21,085 nucleotides of DNA from Chloromonas sp. AAM2. Its lineage: Eukaryota > Chlorophyta > Chlorophyceae > Chlamydomonadales > Chlamydomonadaceae. How positions within the stretch are numbered: position 1 is the stretch's first letter; each line of letters begins with the position of its first letter. The stretch lies in assembly GCA_004335635.1 (NCBI GenBank), contig QAXH01001067.1, forward strand, positions 1-21,085. The letters are read 5' to 3'. The translations under genes were made by a program, and so were the position numbers. Below, in pieces: positions 1 to 10,000 of the stretch. Below the pieces are notes generated by a model. The model did not search any database. It was not told where the DNA came from and worked only from the letters and a program-made list of their open reading frames with translations.

Positions 1-1169
1 TCCAACCTTTACCTATTCCGGACCGTCCTTGGAAAGACATTTCCATGGATCTCATCACAGCTCCTCCTGTCACCACCTCCGGTTATGATGCTATCGTGGT
101 GGTTGTGGATCGCTTGTCCAATTTGATCCACGCTATCCCGACAGTAACTGCCATCGACGCTCCTACATTGGCAAAACTGTTCTTCGACAATATTGTTAAA
201 CTTCATGGTCTACCCTCCAGTATTGTTTCTGATCGTGACCCACGCTTCATTTCGGACTTCTGGTCTTCCATCTTCAAGCTTACCAAAACAAAGCTCAACA
301 TGTCTACCGCCAATCATCCACAGACTGACGGTCAAACTGAACGTTCAAACCGTACCTTAGAAGACATGCTCCAGGCCTACGTTTCTCTCTTCCACAATGA
401 TTGGGACCAGCACCTGTCCGCTGCTGAGTTCGCATACAATTCCAGTGTTCAAGCTTCTACTGGGCATAGTCCATTCGCCTTCAACTACGGTTACACTCCT
501 GATGATCCAATGTCACTCCTGTCTGCTACCTCCGGTATTCCTTCTCGTCGTTCCGCTTCCGGTCTTACATTCCTCCAGCAACTCCAGCAAGATATAGTTT
601 CAGCTATGACGGCTCTCGTCAAGGCTCAGGCTCGTCAAGTCGCTTCATACAACAAACACCACCGCTCTGTTGGTGACAAGGTTCTCCTGGCTTCCAAGCA
701 CTTCAGTAATATACCGGGAGCAACCGAGTCTTCTGTACGCAAGTTAGGTCCTAAGGCATATGGTCCTTACACAATCTCCAACGTTATCTCTCCAGTCGCG
801 TACCGTCTCGAACTTCCTGCCAACTTGAAAATATTTCCAGTAGTTCACATCTAGTTACGTCCCTGGCACGATGGGGCACTTCGGTTTCATGAACGTCCTG
901 TCCTTCACCCTCCTGCACCCGACTTCATTGATGGTGAAGAACACTTTCACGTGGCGGCCTTTCTCAAGTCTAGGTTCGCCAACACTTGTCGTGCCAAGTA
1001 CCTGGTGGAGTTCTCCGGCTACGACGCTACCTTCAACGACTGGATCCCTGTCTCCTAGCTCAAGGAGGATCTGTCTCCTGATGCGTTTCAAGCCCTAGAG
1101 GCTAAGTTTCTGTCCAGCCAGTCACAGCCTAAGGCACAGCCCAAGAGACGCTCAGCTAGGCGCTCATAG
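1..1169 (+). mobile_element. 3' part of a Ty3/gypsy (chromovirus-like) LTR retrotransposon
   Basis: The window opens inside a retrotransposon polyprotein. What remains is the integrase core and a chromodomain-like tail; protease, reverse transcriptase and RNase H would lie left of the window. The reading frame runs 3-1169 with in-frame TAG codons at 852-854 and 1056-1058 before a final TAG at 1167-1169. Chromodomain tails on integrase are typical of the chromovirus branch of Ty3/gypsy elements and are thought to guide insertion to particular chromatin. The 3' LTR should follow, but with only one end of the element visible its borders cannot be fixed. The element lies about 1.2 kb downstream of the DRC5-like gene's stop codon, and the two coding strands converge. 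Confidence 0.9.
3..1169 (+). pseudogene. Retrotransposon integrase with chromodomain-like C-terminus, broken by two stops, 5'-truncated by the window
   Basis: The frame is open from base 3, beginning with the linker PLPIPDRPWKDISMD that precedes the integrase core in Ty3/gypsy polyproteins. Counting from the Met at 45, the catalytic triad is visible as D2 (SMDLI), D63 (IVSDRDPRF) and E99 (HPQTDGQTERSN), with exactly 35 residues between D63 and E99, the D,D35E spacing. The GPY-like region KLGPKAYGPYTI follows near residue 230. The first TAG (852-854) falls in the conserved H-[VI]-S-x-L-[KR]-P stretch that joins integrase to the tail. Beyond it, the frame resumes as LRPWHDG and reaches a chromodomain-like segment (AKYLVEFSGYDATFNDWIPV, about 990-1052). 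The second TAG (1056-1058) interrupts that domain. The core looks intact, so decay appears recent. The call is firm for family, less firm for the tail domain. Confidence 0.88.
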
Positions 1170-2366
1170 GTTATCTGTTGACACTTGTACTGTTCCTGTG
1201 TTGACATATGACTTTCTGTTACTGATCTGTGCCTTTGTGACACAGCATTCTTCCAGTGGAACCGTGTGGAACCGTGTTCCAAGGCATTTATCATCAGTCA
1301 ATTATCTCCTGACTCTTCCTGTAAACTCATGTCGGTTCCGAGGCGGTTCCCGCTTCAGAAGGGTAACCAAGGTTTGGATCCAACAAAACGTCTAAAAGCA
1401 GGCTAACCTCCCTTGCTGTATGATCGAGCTGTGGTTCCTGGGGACAGCTATCCGGACAGCTGGCAGTCGACCAGAAACCCATACTGGTACGCTACTTGCA
1501 CTTACGCCTGTGCTTGCTACGTTGCTTCCAATTCGTCTTGCTTTACTTGTGTGAAGTATTGTCCCTCATGCATTTCCATGGGACCCAATGAGACTCAACA
1601 TGAACAGAAATCCATTGGTGACATCCGGCGGGCGTGTCAGGATAGAGCCATGCGTTGTGGCTTTCCGTTACAGATGGGCGCATGACTGTCATCGCATCAA
1701 TACCCGACGTCACCTGAAGATTTCGTTCCTCTTGCTAAACCTGTGTAAGCGCAAGTCAAGTCACCGAGTGAGCGTTTTTATCCCCCAGCATTTTGCTGTT
1801 TACATCAGGAGCAACATCAGAATCAAGCACTGCCCAGGTGGTAACAAAGGTCGCTATGCGAACTCTATCACTGAAAGGAGGTACGCCCTGCCGACGCCCT
1901 AGGTTGAATGGCAATTCCGTGCGAATATTCAAAGAACATTTCACATTGTTGTTCAACGATTAGACGTGTCACAGCTGAGTCAAGAACCGCATGGGTGGCA
2001 CCATGGTTATATTCAAATCGATTACATAAGGGGGGCCCACATGCACCAAGCGCGAACGCTAGCAAGGCTGGATACGTCTCAACCAACCCTGAGCAACAGA
2101 AGGCGACAAGGCGCAAAGAGAAAAGAACACAGAAGCCAAAGCACCATGGAGAAACAAAGGCGTGCGGAGAAAGCTGAGTACAGCCTGAAAAGGCAGATCT
2201 GGTGTCCGAGAATGCCTGTGGATGTGCTCGGTCCTTCGCGGCGCTGCGTGGAATCCAGTCGTTCGCTCACATCAGGCTTATCGCTCCTCTTGTGCGACCA
2301 CAAAGTCAACCTAAAAAGGCAATCTCCTGATCTGCAACGGATCAATGGCCGATAATTGCAGCTTGA
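1170..2366. other. Intergenic: probable 3' LTR remnant plus 3' UTR of the DRC5-like gene
   Basis: I see no supportable gene here. The ORFs present are short, lie on both strands and have no recognisable motifs. The left part should hold the retrotransposon's 3' LTR; TGTTGACA near 1177 begins with the TG expected of an LTR, but there is no clear polypurine tract before it and no second LTR for comparison, so I do not delimit one. The right part should be the 3' UTR and termination region of the minus-strand gene ending at 2367. Confidence 0.4.
2022..2026 (-). terminator. Candidate polyadenylation signal (TGTAA) for the DRC5-like gene
   Basis: TTACA on the + strand reads TGTAA on the minus strand, about 340 bases beyond the stop codon at 2367. 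TGTAA is the standard poly(A) signal of chlorophycean algae, but a 5-mer occurs often by chance; other TTACA copies lie further left. Confidence 0.3.
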
Positions 2367-5300
2367 TCATGTTCTGCTAACGATCTTCGCCCGTTCTCGC
2401 TTCTCGAGCCTGATGCGCAGCGCTTCGGCGACCGCGTATTCATCATCCAGCTCCGCCCCACACTGCCGTATATCGACGTGCACCAATGATGTGTTCGTCT
2501 CCACAGCGCGCCGCAACTGCTCGCACCTGCGAAGTGCGAGGCACAAGAAGAAGGTTGTGCAGTGTACTCAGGCAGGAGCTGGACGGAAGCGCGAAACAAA
2601 TGCATGAATAGTCCGCAATCATCATGAGTACGGACCGCAGACTGAACATGCATGGGTGCCGCAGACTGACGAGCATGCAGCAGAAGCACGTGAGAAGCGC
2701 ATCTTACCCTTCTGCACCGAACGCGCCGTTGCAGGACACGTCCAACTCGGTAAGCGTGTTATTGAGACGGACAAGGGATGCCAATGCTGTCACACCGGCC
2801 TGCGCGGCAGGCGATGAGGGTGATACTCAGGACGCCGAGACAACATCACTGATAAATGTGCGTGGGTGAGTGAGCTGATTGGGTTGATGGATGGCAGACA
2901 AACCACCACGGGCCTGGTGAGTGAGCAACACGATCAACAACGCGGGGAAGCGACCAGTCCGTTGCGGGCATATTAGTGAGCCACGCAGTCAACAGCACGG
3001 TCTGCAAGTGCAGCGGAAAGGCGAAAAGCAATTACAATCGGCTGCGCCGGCCTCACCTTGCCTCCTGAGTTGGCGGCCAAGCTGAGTTTCTCGATGCTCT
3101 GATTGCTGCGCAAGCTCTCGCACAACACCTTGATGCCCTCGTCACCCATGCGATTCAACCTGCAGCCAAGGCGGCATCGCTTTAGCCTAGCACACAACGC
3201 TTCGGCAGGCCTTCTGAAAGGCAGGCATTACTCGCTCCATGGCGCCAGTGTTTGGCGCCGATAAGCGAGGAGTTGAAGGAGTGAACGGTGACACACAGTT
3301 TTGACACCCGTACCCGGGGGAATGAACGAGCAGGACCACGAGATCAGCGGATTACCTGAGATTGAGTGACGTCAGCGCCTGGTTACTCTTCAGTGCCCGT
3401 GCCAACGACTTGGCACCCTCGGTGTGGATAAGGTTGTCCTGGAGCTCTACGATCGCAATCACGGATCTGCAGAGTGACCATGAAAGCGACAGATACTGCA
3501 CATTGAGAAGCTGACGTGGAAGAGATGAACAATCCAGAGCTTCTGAGTTCCGTTTGGTCACCTGCTGATGGTTTACATCAAAACAGTCTGCCTGCCGTTC
3601 AAAGAAATGACACTTGCACAGATAATATCTGATGCTTCTTTACACACCATTGCTCAGCATGCCCCCTTACATTGGCACCCACACAAAGTTACAGGCCAAC
3701 TAAGCATATCGTTCCTCTCTCCTCGAGCCGTTCTTGCGGCTCCCAGCCCTCTTTTACCTTTGATCTAGCAGCTTTGCCAGTGCCCTCACGCCTCGGTCCG
3801 CCACCTTGTTGTGTGCGAGGTTGAGATGGGTCACGGACAGGTTTTCGACCAGCCCAGATGCAAGCATCCGCACCTACATTGGATCAATACGCATGCAAGG
3901 GTAGTGTCGGGAAAGAAATCAGACGACATCGGCGAGGAGGGAAGGTGCACGGCCAAGGCATGAGATGATACTGAGCGAACTGGCAACTGAGATTGTTTTA
4001 AAATGCTGGAGTGTGGTGCCGGGAAAGAACAGGCGAGCTTTTGCCTGATCACAGGATGTGCATGACATGCAGGTTCAGTTGATACATTCCATGGTACCAA
4101 GTGGAGATGTTGAGCAGGATTGCTAGCATTGCACACGTATGCTAGCATTTGCACACCTTGTCGTCATCCAGCATGTTGTTTGACAGGTCCAGGTACGTGA
4201 GAGTCTCATTGGTCTCTAGCACCTGAGGGTCAGGCGGTAGACGAACGATCAAAGGGATGGAACCCAAGCATGCAGACCATGTGTATGCAAGCGCACGCTT
4301 GCAGCCATACGTATGCGCATGCACCATGAGGCAGACGGGGCTGACCGTGCACCAGTACCATGGAGAAAGTTCGAGATTATAGCTGTGCATCTTGCAGGCC
4401 AGAGCTACGCACACCAAGTTCCACCGAGTTCTCTGTCCACTACTTATCAACCGCGACAATCAACTCCATCCAAGCAAATGAACGCCGCACCCATGGTACG
4501 CAATCTCAGAAAGCAGGCCAGGCAGGATGCAACACTGGCGGCCAAACTCCACAGCAGCATCCCACCCGCATCCCCAGCAACGAAAATGCTACCATTGTTC
4601 ACCACCGGCAAACCATCTCAACAGCAACATGCCATCCCTATCAGCACTCTGCCTGCCACAGTCCCTGCCCATACCTTGGCGAGATTTCTGCAGTCTGCCA
4701 GCTTCATGCCGAAGAGTGACCGGTCGTACTCCATGCCGACGTTTTGCAGATTGTAATGCACAGTCAGCGCGCTGGGCACACTGCATGGCGCATGGACATG
4801 GGCACGTGCTGTTTGATTGAAGCATGTGGTGCATATGTTTGGCTGCTGGTGTGTGGTGCAGTCCCGTAACTTCAGGGCCCTCCATGCTCCAACATGGAGG
4901 GTCGGTCCCTGGATCTGGTTCTGTTGGAGGAGCTTGTTTTGCGCTTCCTCAGGCTGTTTCAACCTGCATGTCCGCTATTTGTGGACATTTCTTCATGCCA
5001 TAATCACGCTGAGTTTGCCCACTCTTGACGTGCCTTGTGCCTTGCAAGCTTTTCATGAGGCACGCCTGAGCCTGCTTTCCCACATGGCAACTCCAGGCCA
5101 CTTCTGACTGATCTGTTATACCGGTGCCGATGTGCCCTATGCCGGGCCTAGGCGCAACGGCCGTACTGCGGCAATTGTCTTTGCAAACCAGTGCCCGGGC
5201 TGGCCCCTGTCGCCTCCTGGGACCCTTCGTGCTCTGTAACATGGTGACCATGCACCCTCTGTAGTGTCACGTGTCTCACTTGATCATGCATTCAAATAGG

Positions 5301-6769
5301 ATGGAGAGGTCCATGTGGGACGGCAGCTGTCGCACGTTCAAAGTTTGAACGAATCGCCGTGAATATGTCATGCAGCGCCGCAAGTCCGCCTCTGAAGTGA
5401 GCGCTGGGTCGTATCTGAAGCAGAGCAGACATGCATGGACAGGTCTGGAAGGTGCCATGCTTGGCAACAGCTGGGCTGCTACATGGACGGGAGCAGCTTG
5501 CCAGTCCTGTCTTGGTCCTGACCTGTTTCAGTGCTGACTGGCACACTATGGTTGTTCCCAGTTATAAGTATGATCATGCAAAGACACGCCCGGCATGTAT
5601 AAGCTGCTGACCCATGCTAAAACCTAGGGCTGCTGTCACCAATTCCTGCCTGTTTCCCTTGCATGTTGCATCACTCACTGCTCCACTGCATCTTGAAGGT
5701 TGCGCTCGAAGTACAGCTGTTTGTATGAGTTTCCATGTGCGCTGACCTGCATGGGCACATGAGCCATGCGCCAGGATGCCTCGTGCGCTTCACAGGGCGC
5801 CAGCATGACCATCTCGAGGCATAGAAGAGCCTCCTGGGCCTACCAGCGCCTATGCATCTTCCTCAAGCACCACTGTGCTGCCCCTTGTACACAACATGTG
5901 GGGTCCGAACATGCGGCCACAAGCTCCACTCTACCTCCCAGCATGTGCCACACGTTCAACTGTTACATCCATTTGCAGGACTCCTTCATCAAGTCTCTGT
6001 GCCTGCCGCACCTCCAGATTCTTCCACCGTGCATGGCATCGCCGCTTCCAGTAATCCTCATCATTGATCAACTGCATGCAAAGCACGCACTGCTAGGCTG
6101 TAAAACACAAACACTTCACCTGGAGCCTTGTTCACAGGGCAATCCGGGCAGTGCATGGTGTCATGATGTGTGGACATACAGCACATGCCACATGCTGCCT
6201 GCGACATTGTCTTTACGCAGCTTGCACTCCTTGCCACACGTGCTCTGCCCTTCCAATCCATGTGCCCTGTTATCTGCAACGTCCTCAGTGTGCATGCCAA
6301 TTGTTGCATGCAATCCCAAAATGGTCTTGTAAATTCTTTGCGCATGCAAGTTCGTGCTGCTGTGTCTGCACCTGTGCCGCACAATTCGCTAAAAACTATG
6401 CCATGCCGGCATGTTGCATGTGAGCCCGCAGTGAGGTTGCTCACGTGCATGCCTGCATCTCATGCCGCATTGGTACCGATACCATGTGCATGCTGAGCTT
6501 CACGATAACTTACTGTGCCTATGAGCTCTAGAGGTAGGTCCAAGGGTAGGATGCTAATAATCTTCTTGACATGCTTGTCACTGAGCTTACTAAAGGAAGG
6601 ATTGGCCTCAAAGTTGCACGCAGCAGCCTTGATGCAGAGCTCCTGAAAAGGAACCAGAGAGAGTTGCAATCGCGAGGGTCGCGGCATGCATGCTGGGGTT
6701 TCACATGGCAAGTTCAACGCTGTAGCACACCTGCAACGTCGTCACCAGCACTGGTGGGGCAACTGTCAT
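2367..6769 (-). CDS. DRC5: DRC5-like (TCTE1/FAP155) leucine-rich-repeat subunit of the nexin-dynein regulatory complex, 11 exons
   Basis: Exons in coding order: 6769-6731, 6642-6514, 5833-5679 (start uncertain, 5812-5839), 5414-5280, 4780-4675, 4222-4157, 3873-3758, 3466-3356, 3159-3057, 2799-2708, 2526-2367 (TGA). All junctions are GT...AG and all phases agree, giving about 403 residues. The N-terminal half carries stretches I associate with TCTE1/DRC5: ILPLDLPLELIG (about residues 31-42), HGNSYKQLYFERNLQDAVEQ and LQNVGMEYDRSLFGMKLADC. Residues about 189-365 form roughly seven ribonuclease-inhibitor-type LRRs, such as LTYLDLSNNMLDDDK, VTHLNLAHNKVADRGV and LTSLNLRLNRMGDEGIKVL. A charged helix (RIRLEKRERAKIV) ends the protein. 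In cilia the complex links doublet microtubules and regulates dynein. ATG 6769 is the first in its frame after a stop, but an upstream exon cannot be excluded. The family call rests on remembered family features, not a search; another RNI-type LRR protein is the alternative. Confidence 0.8.
3231..3269. repeat. Imperfect inverted repeat in an intron of the DRC5-like gene
   Basis: CTCGCT and GGCGCC on the left are mirrored by GGCGCC and AGCGAG on the right around a 7-base centre, with 4-base mismatched bulges between the two stem blocks. It lies within the intron 3160-3355. No function is assigned. Confidence 0.5.
4878..4901. repeat. Perfect 9-bp stem, 6-nt loop inverted repeat in an intron of the DRC5-like gene
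   Basis: CCCTCCATG (4878-4886) and CATGGAGGG (4893-4901) are exact reverse complements around CTCCAA. Outside them CAGGG and CCCTG could extend the stem with a bulge. The repeat sits in the 499-bp intron 4781-5279, which otherwise shows nothing beyond T-rich sequence. It could be a relic of a small inverted-repeat element or chance. Confidence 0.55.
5840..6513 (-). other. Longest intron of the DRC5-like gene, TGCATG-rich
   Basis: The intron between coding exons 2 and 3 is about 675 bp and unusually rich in TGCATG/GCATGC. The donor GTAAGT at 6513-6508 is a strong consensus. The acceptor is ambiguous: GGTAG at 5840, CCCAG at 5834 and CTCGAG at 5813 all keep the frame. No further exon with DRC5-like sequence was found in it. 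Confidence 0.5.
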
Positions 6770-7096
6770 TGTGGCGCCCGCTGAGCCTGCCGCTACAAAG
6801 GCATCAAAACCGACAGATTCGCGGGCAAAGAATGGGCAATGGATGATTGGTTAGATGCTTGGAGCTACTGGCAACATGCTGTAATGCAGCGCTGGTTGGC
6901 CGGCTGTCCGGGGTCAGCAGAAACGGCTCGTACAGTTTGCCTGCCGTACGGACATTTTGCTCCTCAACATCGCAGGCTTTGGTGTCTCGCATGGAAGGAC
7001 TCCAAAATGAACAGGGACGGCTGATATAGTTTTGTGCGCGAGGGTCATGGCTTGCAACCGTTAGACCAACTCGCAGTAGCAGGTCTACTGGCGACC
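6770..7096. promoter_or_regulatory. Divergent promoter / 5' UTR region between the DRC5-like and PPR genes
   Basis: The two start codons, 6769 (minus) and 7097 (plus), point away from each other across only 327 bases, so this must hold both 5' UTRs and probably a bidirectional promoter. I see no clear TATA box. On the plus side three ATGs precede 7097: 6991 (13-codon ORF with stop), 7007 (6 codons) and 7047 (6 codons). These are upstream ORFs if transcription begins before them, or a sign that the true start lies in an unseen upstream exon. Confidence 0.5.
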
Positions 7097-10000
7097 ATGG
7101 ACAGGCCCTTTCTAGTGAAATCTGAGGATGATGCGGAGCGGGCTTACCAGGAGGCTAGCTCTACATCGGAGCTGCTGAAAGCTCGCATGCTGGTAAGGAG
7201 TCTGGGCTGGTTGCATCAGCAGATACTATGCCTAGAGACATGCAACCACATGCAGTTGCATGCATTGGCAAAAACTGAGCTCATCGGGATTGGAGCGGTC
7301 GTTGTGATAAGGGGTAATGGTCTGATAGGCAGGGATACGGACACCCACGTACAGTGAATTAATCCATATCAACTCCATTTACAGAAGGATAATTGCAGCA
7401 AGGGCACACTGGAATCTTGCAGAATAAAAAGCGAATTTAGCCCACGCATCCAAGCCATGCAGGATACCATCTCACCCATCCCTGAGGAAGATCAGTGCTG
7501 ACATCGTGCATGCGTCTGCTCCAGCCAGAAAGCTGAAGACAGTAATAACTAAGTCAGCATGACAGGTCGAGGTTTGGCGGATGTGCCCCCATAGGCTCCA
7601 TGGAGATAGCGACTCTCTGCATGCCGCACACACATGCCTGTGCCTCTGCCACCGCAGGAGTGCATGCGGGCAGCTGAGTCGGTTCTGCAGCAGCGCGACC
7701 GTTACCGGCGGCGGCCCAACAGCGTGAACCGGCGGGACGTGGTGCAGGCTGTGCTGGCGCACGTGACGCTGGACCAGCTCACGGCCAGCTGCCTCATCAA
7801 AGCACTAGCCAAGACAGGTGGGAGGGCATACAAGAGACTCACGAATTTCACACAGCCATTCTCTCGTCTTGGTCGCTCTGCATCTGGTCCTAAGGCCAAG
7901 CCACACAAAGCATACCAATCGGGTGCCCAGTCGCCGAACTATCATCCTTCTTTTACATCATAATAAGGCGTACATCATAACAATAATGTGTTAATTAAAT
8001 TCATGATAATAATAATGAAATGAATATGTTACCTGCCATGATGGAGTGCCAGTAAGCGTGCGTTAGAACAATGACATGTGGTTTTTGCTTCCATGGCGTG
8101 CCACTAGACGGGGATGGCGTGGAACTCTGTGACAAGCACCAGTGGGTGGTGGCGGTGGCGTTGTAGCGTGCAGCAACTGGGGCCAAGTACTAAGGAGCGT
8201 CATCACCAAGAGAGTCAAATTGACCAGCCTGGGGTCCAGAGCTAAAGCCTTGTAGCTGGTTGGGAAGTGACAGGCTGCTGCCAGGGAGGGATTACATGGG
8301 CGTTCAAACAGCGACTGAATGAGCTACACAGGAGTACAATATACAGTAATGTAACACATACAACAACCTAGTTGGGTAGGCCTAACCTTCAACTGACAAC
8401 TGACGACTGGTGCCTGCCCCTGTCCTACAGAGCACGCCCAGCTGTCCACAGAGACCGCTGATTGGCTGTTGGAGACCCAGCCATGCCTGGCCGGGACGTC
8501 CCTGGTGCTGAACGCCGCAATCTCAGCGGCGGCCATGAGCACATTCAAGCCTGATGCAGCACTGCGCTTTCTGCACCTAAGGGACAGCTATGGATTGTAA
8601 GCAGAGCTCTTGCAAGCCTAGGCCGAGATATAAGTCGTTCTACCAAGCTGCAGTTATCACGATTCGTCAGGCTCTAGCTCATCATCGGATGAGTCTCACC
8701 TTTAGTCAGGGCTGGCTGGGTACCAAGCACTGGGCTGTATCCTGGCCATCCAGAGGGCACAGAGCAGGCCCAACCCTAGAATATCAACATAAAGGGAAGA
8801 ACACCAACACGAACCCTGCACCCATTGCCCAACTCATGGCAGTACCTTGGACATACTTGTGGCAGGCCACCTGCACGCCTCTCCAATCGTGTGTGTTGGT
8901 GCGTGTGCGTTGGCGTTGGCGCGTTGGCGCGTTGGCGTGTGTGAGCGTGCGTGCGTGCATGCATGCATGCGTGTGTTGCAGGCTTTCAGTTTGGGGAGAA
9001 CTGCTCAGCAGGGGCAAAGGCGGAAGGGGGACTCAGCACAACTGTTACCTGCACCATTGTGCCGTCTGCCAAGCCGCATGTGTCTTGACGCCACCTACCC
9101 ATTACCTTCCCTGCCCATTCTTTCCCTCTCAGGCCCCCTTGCCTGGAGGCCACCAACCTCGCCATCACGGCGTGCAGCCACAGCGGTCGCATCGAGTCAG
9201 CTCTGGCTCTGCTGGAGGGCATGCGGGAGAAGGGGCTGGTGCCCACACCTTACTCGGTCACCATGACTCTGCAGGCAGCTAACTACAAGCGAAGAGGGAG
9301 ACATAGGGTGAGGGAGGGGATGGCAAGGGGGAAGGGATGGAGGTGTGGTCTGGTGGTGATTGGCAGCGGGGGGAAGAAGGACAGTAAGGCATGGGACAGA
9401 GAAACAGGTTTGGGAGGCCAAGGCGGTCATCAACTCGCCTCCATTCACGTTCTTTGTTCAACCTACCAGGGCTGATCATTTTCCAGGCGTGTACTCTCCG
9501 CTTCGTTCTCAGCCTAAACTCCAGCTCAGACTCCAATCATTTTTTGAGGCTGAAACTGAATTGTTCAGCTGGTTAGGTTGAAGCAGCCATGCACACATTT
9601 CCTCGTGCTCGCTGTCCACATGTCGCAGGTCGCATGTCAGCACACAAAGCCACATGCCATCGATCAAAGCACCCTACATGCATTGTCACGTGTTTCACGT
9701 GCAGGAGGCGTTACGTGCGGTGGCATGCTTGCCCCCCAGCCAGCCCATGCCCAGTGCAGTGGTGGACGCAGTGCTGGGCACATTCGAGGCAGCCATGCAC
9801 AAGGCGGGCTCCTTGGACGAAGTGGAAGCAATGTTCACCGAACTAGACGTGGGTGCACAGGCGTAGGGTTGAGGTTAGGGTTAGGGTGACAGTTCAGGTT
9901 TGGCAATTGGCCTGGGAAGCTGCAGCTGAAAGGACTGATGTTTGAAGTTAGGCACACTAGCAACTCCACTCAATGCCATGATTAATGATTGGTTGATTGG

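Noticed and set aside
3..1169. TAG reassigned as a sense codon, which would make the retrotransposon intact
   Set aside because: About 2,300 codons of the three host genes contain no in-frame TAG, and both complete genes end in TGA. Under TAG recoding, TAG should appear inside host exons.
5766..6332. 188-codon plus-strand ORF
   Set aside because: It lies opposite a DRC5-like exon and intron, has no recognisable motif, and is Cys/His-rich from the local TGCATG composition.
8590..9282. 230-codon plus-strand ORF
   Set aside because: It reads through the GT/GC simple repeat of a PPR intron and crosses the real exon 9133-9307 in the wrong frame.
9863..9886. Interstitial telomere-like repeat (TTAGGG words)
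   Set aside because: Only about two adjacent TTAGGG copies plus imperfect neighbours are present in an intron. Green algal telomeres usually use TTTTAGGG or TTTAGGG, and this length is within chance.
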